Position numbers and translations under genes: made by a program. A stretch of DNA of 64,000 nucleotides from Asterella californica (lineage: Eukaryota > Streptophyta > Marchantiopsida > Marchantiales > Aytoniaceae). Shown here piece after piece: positions 46,123 through 57,802 of this stretch. Under the pieces are notes generated by a model, which searched no databases, had not been told where the DNA came from, and saw only the letters and a list, made by a program, of their open reading frames with translations. The first letter of the stretch is position 1. Every line of letters begins with the position of its first letter. Location: positions 19,934,001 to 19,998,000 of the forward strand of contig JAYKYS010000004.1 of NCBI GenBank assembly GCA_036924285.1. Direction: 5' to 3'.

Positions 46123-46406
46123 ACCAAAGAGTCTGGTACAGATTGAGGATTCTCAATTGACTGATTTGTTACTTGACAGTCTGGATCAGATGACTCGACA
46201 TCATCAACAGTGCTAGTTCCTACTTCATCTGGGAGTTCTAAATGAATCCGATTTCTATAAATATTCAATATAATCTAAATCGTTGAACATGACAACGTCT
46301 GATACTTCAAAACTATGTTCCTTCCTTTCTAAGTCCATGCTTCTACATCTGGAAGAAGTTTCATGCTGAAAACGCAAGAAAGAATATACATAAAATGACA
46401 ATCCTA
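46123..46406 (+). repeat. Direct repeat, copy 1
   Basis: GATTGAGGATTCTCAATTGACT onward, through CTAAATGAATCC, AATCGTTGAACATG and ATACATAAAATGACAA, recurs at 47,498-47,805 with many substitutions and small indels. Confidence 0.8.
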
Positions 46407-47347
46407 AGTAGTTTGTTCAAGGGCAACCAAGAGATGTAAGTGAAATCTCTCTTCTAATTCAAACCCGTCATGTTATAATTTGAACTTCGACAACCTATTG
46501 TTACAACTAGAACTTCCAACTAGGCTCAAACTTTACAAGAAATTCTTTCTGATCTCTCATTACCACTCTCTGAAATTTTAACTTCAAACTACAAGCGAAT
46601 TGTTCGTAACGGACTAAACCTTTATGTGTTCTAATTTATGAGCTTTATAGACCCCAGTAGCTAAAATCCACGACTTCAACATCTTCTCTTAACCAAATCA
46701 GCTAAAATTTCACAAAGTGAAATAAGATGATAGAACACACTCCAATCTTGGAAATTCTCACTCAGAGGTTCGATCTCATGCTCATGAAACAACTCAATCC
46801 TTAAATCCAAGCAAAATGGTTTTATTTTTACCTCTCAACTATTACAGCCAACTTCAGTCGACCATCTCTAAGTCAAACCTAACCCTAACGTAGGACTTAT
46901 TTACATCAATATAACCAACACAGAGTTAACTATCCAGTCCTTTTGACAATACCGAAGGATCATCTTTCAAACTTTTGAGACGTTCGGAAACGTGACTCGT
47001 GATATCTATTCAACCCCCCTGAGTTTGAATGATCATAGCTCTATACTCAAAGCTCCAAATCGATTGATCTTTCACTCTAGATTGTAGCCTAGCTCGAGAG
47101 TTTTCCAACGAACTGTTCCAATCTATGAATGACCCCGTGTTGGTTATCTAGAAACAAGAATTGTGGCTACAGCTTGTTCATACAAGTTGATCCTCTCTAA
47201 CAATAACCTGCAAGCGTATATCAAAAATCACAATCAGGCGATTGCTCATCTGATAAACTATTTTTCCAAGGAACGAGATTGGGTGATGGATCTATGTTCG
47301 AGATCTGACACTCCATTAGTTTGTGCTTTGCAAGCAAGCTGATAGTG

Positions 47348-47490
47348 TATTTAGGTATAGATCCTTCAAATCCACTTTCAGCTTCACAACATTCAGATCT
47401 CAAATGCACGATCTGCATGATCCAGAATTTCAAGATGTATACATATGACACTCTCTGATTCTTGACCTCACAACTTTAACAAATGCTAGA
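47348..47490 (-). repeat. Old inverted copy of 45,189-45,328
   Basis: CAGCTTCACAACATTCAGAT, followed by AAATGCACG and AGATGTATACA.ATGACACTCT, matches the reverse complement of the stretch downstream of peroxidase A, with clear divergence. It is not copied downstream of peroxidase C as a separate unit. Confidence 0.7.
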
Positions 47491-47497
47491 AATCCGA

Positions 47498-47805
47498 AAT
47501 ACAACCAAAGAATTTGGTGCAGATTGAGGATTCTCAATTGACTCATTGGCTACTTGACTCTCTGGAACTGATGGCTCTACATCACCAACAGTGTTAGTTC
47601 TTGTTTCATTCGTACGTTCTAAATGAATCCATTCAGATTTCTATAAATCATCAATATAATCCAAATCGTTGAACATGGCAACGTCTTCTCTCCTTGATGT
47701 TGATACTTAAAAATTATGTTTCCTTCCTTTCTGATTCTATGTTTCTACATCTAGAAGCAGCTCCATGTTGAAAATTCAAGAAGGAATATACATAAAATGA
47801 CAACG
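47498..47805 (+). repeat. Direct repeat, copy 2
   Basis: This is the partner of 46,123-46,406. It directly follows the inverted copy at 47,348-47,490, so the two may be parts of one larger unrecognised repeat. Confidence 0.8.
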
Positions 47806-49850
47806 ATCGATCTCAACAAAAATTTTATAAATGCATATGGCTTTTGTCCAAAATATCATAATTTCAACCATTCAGGAGTTGAATGGTTGAAATTAAACCT
47901 TACTATCAGATGTACTCTTTGATTTATTCAAGAATATTACTAACACTAAGCTAAAGATGTCAATACTTGATTTTTGGACATTACAAAATAACAGATTAGC
48001 TTTTTTTACAAAATTTCTTCAAAGTGAATTTTTCATCAACATCAGACCTTTCTATCCATGCTTATAAACAACCATTCGGAGACTTTTGTTTACGTCTCAA
48101 ACTTCCGATGTCTTCAAATAAAAGATGTGGGAAAACGAGTTTTAAATCTTGAACCTTGATTGGTGGCTCAGTAGGCTGCAAATGCTACGTATATCATTTC
48201 AAGGTTTTTTGAGTTTGTGTTGACCGAGTCTAAATTATTTGATGATTTTTGTCGATTTGGTCAAAGATGCAACGACAATCGTTTCAAATGAGACGTAGTC
48301 ATCACGAGATGCACCAAGCGCTCTGCAGTAATCCTAATTTTTTTCCACTCATTTTGGAAGTCAAACATCACTACAAAAATAATTAATAAAAGTTTAAGTA
48401 TGTTTTACATATTTTTATAAGATTATTACAGATTTCTTTGTAAGATTAGTGTAGAGTGTGTAGTAAAGACGAAGATATGATTATTTTTTATTGGGATCAT
48501 AATCTTAACTAAGAAACAAGAAGAAGATGTCGACGATTGATCGTATTCGCACTTGCCACAAGATTGTTGAAGTGCGTGGTGGTGTGAAACAGTGAGACTC
48601 GAATCTTAAACTGAAGTGCGCAAAGGAATGCGCTCTTCCTGAATTTCGTGAGAGAGACTGGAAGAGTGTTCAAATAAACGACCCCTTTGCTTTCAGAATG
48701 AGCTTCTTTGAGATATGACACCCTGTGTATTCCCAGATCAAATTTCATGCTCTATGACACCGAATAGCACAAGGAAGGAATGCATCAACTCGTGATGACA
48801 ACAATAGATCACCTTCTCTGGATCCTAATCGTGCAATAGTATCTCCTGGAGCGGAGGTATTTCTTCACAAACTTTTGTCTCTACAAGAGAAGACTTTCAC
48901 GCAGGATCTAAAAGATGAAATCCAATGTGAAGCCATTGAGTTTGAAGACGACGCATGATCAAACTTCACGCGTCATTTCAAAATGAAATCCAATGTGAAG
49001 CCATTGAGTCATTATCATAGAGCGTGAAGTTTGATCTGAGAACACAAGAGGTATCTGACTGTAGATAGATACGACAAGATCTTGGACAAACCTAGAAAAA
49101 TCCTCGTGTCTTCACTACTTCGATCGATCAAGTTTTGTCTCGACTCTAGTATCGATTTGTCTCAATTTTTATCGACATATCTTGATCTTGAGTGTAACAC
49201 ACGTGCACCACACAAATAGGAATATTTTATATCAAATCAAACAATTAAAATTGAAAAATCTATATTTTATCCAACAACTACACTATTTTGTAATCTTACG
49301 GTTCCAAAAAGATTAAAGTACGATTACAGTCTTGGTTTTAAAGTTCTCTTTGTTTCTTCGTTTTGCTCATTTGGTTCGAACAGCTTTGAAAAGAGCGGAG
49401 CAAGGAGAAAAGGATCATCGCATTTCTTATACTTATGTGAAAGTGCTTAGATATGACTTCAAGTCGTGGAGAAGACAGTCCGATAACGAGTTCCCAAAAC
49501 TCTCTTGGAATTGTTTTGCAAAAGTCCATTGTACTTCCGGACAATTTTTCCAAAGCATTTGAAGGGAAGAATAAGAAGTTGGGTTATTCTCTCACGTTGT
49601 CTCCGATACCTTCCGCTCGATTACAACACACAAGAAAAACAAAAGATGCTAGAAAGTAGTAATAGAAAGATCAACCCAACAGAGATGCAAGTAAATATCA
49701 TCCAAATGTAGTAAACAAGTGACAAAGGTGATTTTTTATGATTGTCTCTTATTCTCCAAGCAAAAATGAGACCTTGTAGAGATCAAACTCAAGTCTATCC
49801 AACAAGACAAAGTGATAATCTTAACAAATAACAAAAATATACTAAATAGG
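47806..49850. other. Stretch with no supported gene
   Basis: The stretch contains only short frames without domains (for example 48,509-48,748 and 49,332-49,711). A local structure at 48,916-49,036 is listed separately. Confidence 0.4.
48916..49036. repeat. Direct repeat combined with a 15-bp inverted repeat
   Basis: ATGAAATCCAATGTGAAGCC..TTGAGT occurs at 48,916 and 48,981. GATCAAACTTCACGC at 48,957-48,971 is perfectly inverted at 49,022-49,036. This could be the edge of a small foldback element. Confidence 0.65.
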
Positions 49851-51003
49851 TGTAACAACCTAAAGAAACCAAATGTATCAGAAATAGTAAATTAAAGATC
49901 GTTCTCACGAAGATACAGTTAACAACTACTCAAATTACAGTACAACAATGTCACAATGATAATTCTAGAAGTTTTCTGTTATTCTCACGGAGTAGAATAA
50001 TATTCGGATGAGAGTCTTTAGTCTGATAAGGAATCAAACTCAAGCACAAACTGATAACTTAAAAACAAACAACAACGAAATAGTTCTTGATCATGGACCC
50101 CTCCAACAATACAGATAAACGAATCGAGAAGATGAATGTATGAATGAATTAAGAATGCAAAATACTGCTGAAATGTTACTAATCTTCTTCCACGAAGACA
50201 GAAGAACACAGACTTCACATTAAGACTTCAAGAATAAGCCCATACTCTTCCTAAGAAGTGTTTTTCCAACTAAATCCTCAGTCTTAAACACCTACTCTTA
50301 TTTCAAGAGCCGTCTTCAAGAAGAAGCAACCATCTTCCAAACTCTTCTTACAATTTAACTCACTCTCTTCACCTTCGCAGTAACTGATTTGTTCTCAAAT
50401 CTTCGTCCTAACTCTCATTCTCATACGACGAAGACTCCTTCTCTTCGCCAAATCCCAACCTCGAATATCTTCGTCAATCAGATTTACTCTTATGACAGCA
50501 AACTCCAAATATTCGGAGGAAATTATCGTCACCCAAAACATTCACACCTTCAATCCGCAATCTTGGATAACATAAATTAATGAATAAAGACTGAAAACAT
50601 GGAAAAGATACATCTTCCAAAAGCTGTAGTGCTTATATACTCTTTTTCCTAACCTAACTGATTTTCTTCTTAAGAAGGCAGAAGACCTTCACTACCCTAC
50701 AATCTATCTTCATCTTCATCTTCATCGATCTACAATCCTAAGTCTAACTATACTCTAAATTCTTCTAACTGAACTTCTATGTTCGCTCGTATCTCTCTTA
50801 ACTCCATATCTACCTTCTGCCGAAGTCAAGAGAGTCGTGCTTCCACATCATCCGGGTTCGTCTCCGTCTACGTCGTCTCCGTCTTCAAAACACGTAAAAG
50901 ACCAAGCTCTTCATGGACCTAATCCCGAAGTCACATACGCGGTTACGACTGACATCAACTTCTTCCGAAGGTCTTCGGACTCTTCCACTCGTCCACCTTC
51001 AAA
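49851..51003 (-). mobile_element. Truncated, decayed relative of the element B LTR
   Basis: From TGTAACAACC at 49,851 the sequence follows the first 1.2 kb of element B (19,605 onward) with many substitutions. It includes GATCGTTCTCACGAAGATAC, the TTATATAC box and the C-terminal coding end of the LTR-borne frame. Similarity stops near 51,003 in the coding region, so the upstream part of the LTR is missing. The coding part is full of stops. Confidence 0.8.
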
Positions 51004-51055
51004 AAGGAACAATCCTCAAACAAAAAACATTCAAAAAAACCATGAGACATCATGG

Positions 51056-51345
51056 ATTGTCGGCCAAGATTTAAAATCCTGGGCAAAAAAAATCCTTTTT
51101 CAAGATTTTGACATTTTGGACTATCGGCCAGGATTTAGAAATCTTGTATCACAAAGAAAATTTTTCCATGATTTCTAAATCCTAGAAAAAGAATCTTTTT
51201 AGTCCAGGATTTCTAAATCTCAGAAAAGAACCTTTGGTCTAAGATTTCTAAATCCTGGCTTACAGTCCAGAATTTCTAAATCCTAGAAAAGAAATCTTTT
51301 CAGTCCAAGATTTCTAAATCCTAAAAAAATAACCTTTGGTCTAAG
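51056..51345 (+). repeat. Tandem repeat built on GATTTCTAAATCC
   Basis: Six or more units of roughly 45 bp share AGTCCA.GATTTCTAAATCCT.GAAAAGAA. The first units are in the opposite sense (GGATTTAGAAATC), and the core is close to self-complementary. The array begins where the element B fragment stops. Confidence 0.8.
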
Positions 51346-51349
51346 GTCA

Positions 51350-52274
51350 AGATTACTACCATCTAGCTCCAGAAACTCCATGGTCGACAATGTGTTGACA
51401 AAGACTAAGCTGCTGTCGGATAACAATATGGACGTCAACAACTCTGTCACAACCGTAACTGCCGACAAATTAATTAGAATTGAAACTCAGTGGACATCAC
51501 CGGACTCTGTGTCAAATTATCATGCATGTCGAAATCAATCATTGACTCCGAGCATACAAAGACGACTGGTAAAGATAAGAAGGAAAAACGTGCGATTATA
51601 GCTCAATCACCGGATGACAAGGTGATCAGGTGTCTTAGTCCTCCTTCCATTCCTTTCTTGAGCTTCTATATACACTACACTCTTTGATCAAGTGCATGTA
51701 AATAAATTTATCCGGGCTCCTACTCTATGGTAAATCATGCTTCATGCATGCATTAGTATTTACTTTTTTCAATTCCATTTGGTTAGTAAGTTTAGACAGT
51801 TTTCGGTGTTAACTCATTTGATTAAATATTCAAATTCATATTCAAAGTTGCTTGTAACAGATCATTCCAGATTGAACATGCTTCGATGAAGATGGAAAGC
51901 TTACCATCATCATGCTCGAGATGAAACTGGAGAGAAAGCAAGACGTCTTCTCAACTTTGACCAAGTTCCCAGCAGAGAAAAACAAGAAACACAAACAAAA
52001 TAATGACAACTGTAAACTACCATTTATTCATCATCAAGGAGCTTCTGCAGCAGCTCAGCTGGACATAGTAATAGCATGGGGACTGAAAAACAAAATAGAA
52101 GTGGTTAATTTGCCAAATCCAGTTGATGGGGTTATTCAATTGAGTAAGCATAACATAGAATCTAAAACAAAGATTACAGTTAACAGATCTAGAATACATA
52201 TACAAATCTTTTACTCATGCATGTGTCTCGATGATCATGAAGACCGTCCAGTTTGTCTCTTTCTAGCAAACTAG
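51350..52274 (+). pseudogene. Exons of the same unrecognised gene, copy 2
   Basis: One exon-like block at about 51,482-51,620 reads VDITGLCVKLSCMSK and ends SPDDK before a GTGATC donor. After an AACAG acceptor near 51,860, a frame from about 51,885 to 52,274 carries DGKLTIIMLEMKLERKQDVF, a Lys-rich stretch and IVIAWGLKNKIEVVNLP. The second block matches the last exon of the gene at 40,456-40,799. The upstream exons of copy 1 were not found here, so this is a partial copy. Confidence 0.45.
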
Positions 52275-52609
52275 AACTTGCGACGATGCACTTTCAAAAA
52301 ACTTGTGAAACAGTTTTCATTCCTGTAAGAAATTCTGTATACACTTAATGAACTTTGAAATGGATGCAAACTTCCTTCTAATTTCTTCTGCCTTGTATAC
52401 ATGTAGATATTGGAAAATCTCCTCTACACTTCACATGGAGAAATAAAAATACATTGATGTCTACCGATGCTAGGCAGATTATAATAATCATATCGAAGTC
52501 GAAGACGTGACATCCTGCTTTTGAAACTCTTTTTACCGAAACACAAAATAGACCACTGTTGTCATGTCAATGACGTAGATTTCTGCTGATGACAAGCGAC
52601 ATGACAAAA
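52275..52609. other. Stretch with no supported gene
   Basis: AT-rich sequence lies between the copy-2 exon remnant and the GTGCA-dense stretch. Nothing recognisable is seen. Confidence 0.4.
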
Positions 52610-53050
52610 TAGTGCATTTCAGTTTCTACAGTACAGAATGTTAATGCAATTTTGACGTGTAAGAGAATAATGCATTTGATCATTTTGTCCATATCTGTTC
52701 TTGTCATTTGTGTATTCATTTATAATACTGAGTTCTCATTTACGACAAATTTGACATTGTGCTTGGCAGACTATTCTTTCTGCACTTGGATTATTGCACT
52801 TTATTTTGTGATGCACTTTTATGAATATGGTACAGAGTGCAGATATTTTGAGATTCTGCACCTTCAAGTGCACCTGCACTCGACGATTATGTCTGAGTGC
52901 AAACAAAATCACAAGTTCAAGTGCAGACTCTGCAATGCACTATAGTTTTATCAAAGGGGAATAGTTGGTTCTCAAGAGCGCACTTGATACAGTGCATTGT
53001 GACCACTTGCTCAAATGCATTTAGTGCACCTTATGCACTTCAATTAAAAT
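52610..53050. other. GTGCA/TGCAC-dense stretch
   Basis: I count about 14 occurrences of GTGCA or TGCAC in 440 bp, often as AAGTGCA or TGCACTT, against about one expected by chance. Spacing is irregular, so it is not a simple tandem array. No gene is supported in it. Confidence 0.6.
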
Positions 53051-54168
53051 CCTCGAGTTCATTCTCGATATTTCTTCCTGTGTTCCCTGTTTTAGGGTTT
53101 TTCTTATCTCTTATATTAGGGTTTAACGGATTCTTAACTGTCACAAAACCCTGAACTCGTACGTAGATATTCACCCTGAGGCCCTGAATACTAATTAAGT
53201 TCAAACTAAACATATTCTACTCTTGTAATAAAAACTTCGTGGCACGAATACAAGCCTTAGGTTACAGAGTATCTCATGATCAGCGTACATCCCCCGTATG
53301 TGAGGGATGGTTGCACTGTGCACACGATGAATGCAACTACAGAGACTAAGGACTAAAGAGGATGATCCGGATCAGGGAGCATACGAGAACATTAACTGCC
53401 TTGCATGTACAGAAAAGTGGATGAGGAGTACGTGACTAGCTGGCTGAATTCAGAAAGGCTTGACTAGTACTAACAATGTTCCGTGCTGTTTATATTTGCG
53501 CTGTGAGCTTGCTGTCGTCTATGCATCAGACTCCGTATCAGATGTTGCCTTTCAGGAACATGTAGATCATGGTCGAGCGATCAGTCATCAAGGGTGAATA
53601 TGAGAACTCCGGATCCATTGTTTCCTTTCTTACATGAGAAGGAAGAGTCATGGATATCCCTTTCTCCACCTTCCGACCTCAACATTGAATTTCCAATTTC
53701 TTCAGAATATTCCGCACCCTTTACTGTGGACTTTCTGTGCAGCACTATTCTTTGGCCATCGAGCTCGAGCATAGCTGGGCTGGGAGAGCAGGCAAGCAAA
53801 GATTCATGATCAAACGACTATATATTGCAGCTAGCATGCTGCAAGAAATCATCCTCGGGCTCGTGAGTATTTGAGCTCATGATATTGGAGCTCCTGAAGT
53901 CACTGCCATCATTGGCAACAGCAGGTGTGTGGGCTTACGTTAATATAATAGTATATACGTCTAGATCCAGAATTGATGAATGTGGTTTTAAGCTAGGTCA
54001 TACGTCTTTTGTCATGGATGTCACTCTTGCGCAACTCAGCACATTAAAGAAGATCGTAAACATTTCGTCGCTTGTTGTTCTGAATATATATCAGCAGCGT
54101 TCTCAGCACACGTGTCTGACTATCTGATGATGCAGTGACTGCAGATAGCTACTTGAGAACACGAAAAA
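53051..54168. other. Upstream region of peroxidase B, no gene seen
   Basis: Short frames exist (53,594-53,809) without a domain. A TATATAT box lies at 54,085-54,091, 78 bases before the ATG of peroxidase B, at about the same distance as in peroxidase A. Confidence 0.4.
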
Positions 54169-55898
54169 ATGGCATCAGCAAGCGTTAAGTTCACCTGGCT
54201 TCTTTTCGCCTGCTACTCTTCGCAACTGCAGTCTGTGCTGCAGCGACTAGTACTCCTTATGCCTCCGGCCTGTCAGAGTACTACTACGCAAGATCCTGTC
54301 CTCAAGCGACAAAGATAGTAGACGCTTACGTCACGAAATTCCTCAGGATAAACAGGACCTTCGCTGCGGCCTTCAACAGATTGCAGTTCCATGACTGCTG
54401 GGTTGGGGTAAGCATATAACTTATCCGCAATTTAATTTGGAAGAAGACATACCGTGATGGTTTTTCTTGTCCACGCTAGCCCGAAGTACAATCAAGCTTA
54501 AGGTCGCGGTCATAATGTTAACTATCTTCGAATTCTTCTCCTGCGCCGTTCAAAAGTTTCGTGTTCATTCCGTGCACGTGTGTGGAACACATGTACATTC
54601 ATCTGTCGGATATCAACTGGCTGTATGGCTTCCACCCTTAATTACTACTCTGGTTGGCCATTCAGGGATGTGACGGCTCTGTTCTTTTGAACTCAACCGC
54701 AACAAACCAAGCAGAAAGGGAAGCCCATGTGAACTTCGGCCTCAGAGGAGTTGCCGAGGTCGATGAGATCAAGGAAGCTCTTGAAAAGGCCTGCCCAGGA
54801 GATGTGTCGTGCGCAGATATTCTCATTTTGGCTGCTCGTGACGCCACTCACGAAGTGAGTACCGTACCATTTAATTTCTAAGAATTCATCCTTATATAGA
54901 CACTCTCTTAGCAATGAATCGCTCCATCAAAGTATGCTATGGCCAGCGTGCCCGACCGTCACTGATTCACAAAAATATACAGGTGGGGGCCGGGGTCCTA
55001 GATGGTCCGTAGCACTGGGCCGCAAGGACTCACGAGTGTCATCAGCCTTGACGGCCGACACAAACCTGCCGTTCCCAGTTTTGCTCTTCAGCGGCCTTGT
55101 TGCGAACTTTGCTGCCAAGGGATTCAACGCAAGAGAAATGATTGTGCTTTCAGGTATTTTATTTCACTACTCTCGAGCTCGCTATCAGTTTTAGAACGTT
55201 CAGCTATATATAGTTTGGGTACTCCTTTAATTGCCTCCGGATCCGTAAAACTTGTACTATGGAGGTTGATTCGACACCATTTATGAGCGCTGATCATGAT
55301 CAGATCTAGATGGATCACTGATGTGTGTCCTCCTGACTCACGGGTTATTGTTCAGAAAACAGTAAAGTATATACACTTTGCTGCTCCTGATCATGATAGC
55401 TTCTGTTAATATCAGAATGGAGTAAAGCACATGAAGCTCTGGAATTCCAAGCAAGCTAATTAGTGTTACATGAAATGGGCGTTTGCAGGTGCACACACCA
55501 TCGGCCAGTCTCACTGCAACGGAATCCTGCCACACTTGTACAACTTCACCGGGGGAAACAACGCCACGGACACCGACCCCTCCATGAACAAGAGCTTCGC
55601 TACTGTCCTGAAGAAAGGGTGTCCCCAGGGCAACAGGACCAACACTGTCGTCCTGGACTCCACGGCTAGTCAGTTTGATCGTGCCTACTACAAGAATGTC
55701 CTCTCCGGAAGAGGAATCTTCATCACTGACTCCGCCCTCATCACCAACAGAGTAGGAAAGCAAGTTGTCACTCAGTTCTCCAAGCCAAAGTCGCCCTTCT
55801 TCAAGGAGTTTGCCGCCGCTATGGTGAAGATGGGTAATCTCGGAGTGCTGACAGGATCTAAAGGTGAGATCCGCAAGAAGTGCCAATGGGTGAACTAG
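54169..55898 (+). pseudogene. Class III secretory peroxidase B (frameshift in signal peptide)
   Basis: Exons at about 54,169-54,407, 54,666-54,854, 54,983-55,153 and 55,489-55,898 encode a peroxidase clearly diverged from A and C. The mature part is whole: [58 protein letters not shown] and a normal C-terminus. The ATG frame (MASASVKFTWLLF) does not connect with the mature frame (LLLFATAVCAAATSTPYASG); a TAA at 54,186 closes the mature frame upstream, so about one base is missing or two are added near 54,205-54,225. The exon 3 acceptor at 54,981-54,982 is out of phase with the usual exon 2 end and fits only if exon 2 ends four bases later (54,858, before GTACCG). It may be a recent pseudogene, or the frameshift may be an assembly error. 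Confidence 0.8.
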
Positions 55899-57802
55899 CT
55901 AGCTAGGATGTCACATTCGACAATAGAGAGGACGATATATAGAGCATAAAGAATATTAATCACCGGCTAGCTAGCTAGCTATAGCAGCTGGCAGCTCGAG
56001 CTCCGGATCCGAAATTCTTTTCAAAGAAATATGTGTCTAGATCGATCTCCCGACACCCTTTTTCAGTTCTCAGATAAGTTAGATTTGATTCAGAATCTTT
56101 GGTGGATCGAAAATAAGCTTGAGATACGACGCCACGTGCAGAAGGATCTTGTCTAGGTTTGACTAGAAGGCTCGCGGAATATTAGAAACTTCTCAGGACA
56201 GAGAGGACGTGTGCGTCTTTTGCTATTCGGCAGTACGTACTGAGGCTAGAGCAAGGAATGCTCTAGCCTAATTATTTAAGCTAGCTGGCTAGTCGACGGG
56301 TCTGTACAAAAGAAGTTCGCGCTGGAATTGTAAGACTTAGTACTCCTTATCATGAGATTTGATCATGAGGCCTCTGGCTGAAGTTTAGTGTTAAATGAAT
56401 AAAAGAGATCTTACCGTTCATTGAGAAACATATCGGATTCCGCAGTTTTGACAATAGATGAGTCTGGCACATGGTCTTGCCATTGCAGTTGGTGGCTTCT
56501 ACTCGATCGGGTGGTAGCTCGTTTACGTACATAGAAACCAGATTTCTCACAGAACTCTCTTCATGATCAGACCGTTAGTTGATGACAGTACAGCCCTGAT
56601 GTGAGGAGGCATGATCATAATCTTCCGGCCCCATCGAGTCTTGAGCCTTTAGATTTCAATTCGTTTCGGCTAGTAGGAATGCAGTATAGTAGATCACCAC
56701 GTCCACTCCACTGTTATTGGCACAAAAGCCAGTTCGCATCACAATCGTCTTCTACGTTACACGACCGCCTTTCGAATTCGCATGGGTGGACCCTGATGTA
56801 AGTAGGTTAACGTTGATCTAATCAAGTAAAGTAGTACTGAAACTCGCAGGAAACCATAATTGCATGCATCGGTTCTTTCCATGTATCCTCTTTCCTTGAA
56901 CATGTCCAGTCTTGGGACTGATTTTGCGTACACATGAGGTGCGTGGATCATCCGTAAGGTTAACGTGTAAACGAGCATTCAGGTCTATATGGTTATTCAA
57001 GTCATGATCGGCTATAAATTCTAATATTTTGTTTGAGAACAACAAATAAAGCTAGTTAATTACTTAAATTTGCGCATCCATCATGATCAGGATTCAGGAA
57101 GCAGCACTGGGCAGGAGACAGCAAAATTCAAGCACCCGCGCGAACGTGGTCTAGTTTCCGACAGTCGTTATATACATATATCTCGGTCAGGACCCGCTGA
57201 TCATGATTTTACCCGGATCCGCGCACGTGCTACGTTGACGAAGCTTAAGGAAAGTAAAGCAATGGAACATATTGACCGTTTTTTATTTCGTCAATGGTAA
57301 TTCTTTCTAGTTTGCAACAAATTTAGCTAAGATCCACGATCTAGAACATGAAATCATGAGACCCCGCTAGCTCTAATTAAGCTTCCAGATGCCTCTGCAT
57401 GCATATTACTCGCGTGACATGAGTAATTTACAAGCAGTTTCCGTAGAAAATGTCAGTAAACCCCCCGTGGCTAGCTGAGCTCCCGTGGTACTGATCACCA
57501 TGCATGTACTTAGCTTCTCAAATGACACCCTTGAGTTAATGTGCCAGTGGAAGTTTAGCAGCTCAAGACAAGTCTGGGTTCTCTGTTATGACCAAAACGT
57601 TTAATTGAGATGCATATGTAGTATGGAGTTAATTGTTAGCCACCTACAATTTATCCTCTACCTCAAATCTTGGAGCCCTACCAGTTATATGACTTCAAAG
57701 CTGTGTACCGTTCAAAGACTAGTACTCGAGCTCAATGTTGTGACCTACAGAACTAACTGTGCGCACGTGCTGGGTAGCTAGCCTAGGCCTGAGCGACGTC
57801 TC
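55899..57802. other. Stretch with no supported gene
   Basis: The stretch holds a short (GCTA)n tract near 55,962-55,980 and frames without domains. It contains no clear repeat shared with the rest of the window. Confidence 0.4.

Noticed and set aside
46760..46790. GGTTCGATCTC as a tRNA B box
   Set aside because: No A box or foldable tRNA surrounds it.
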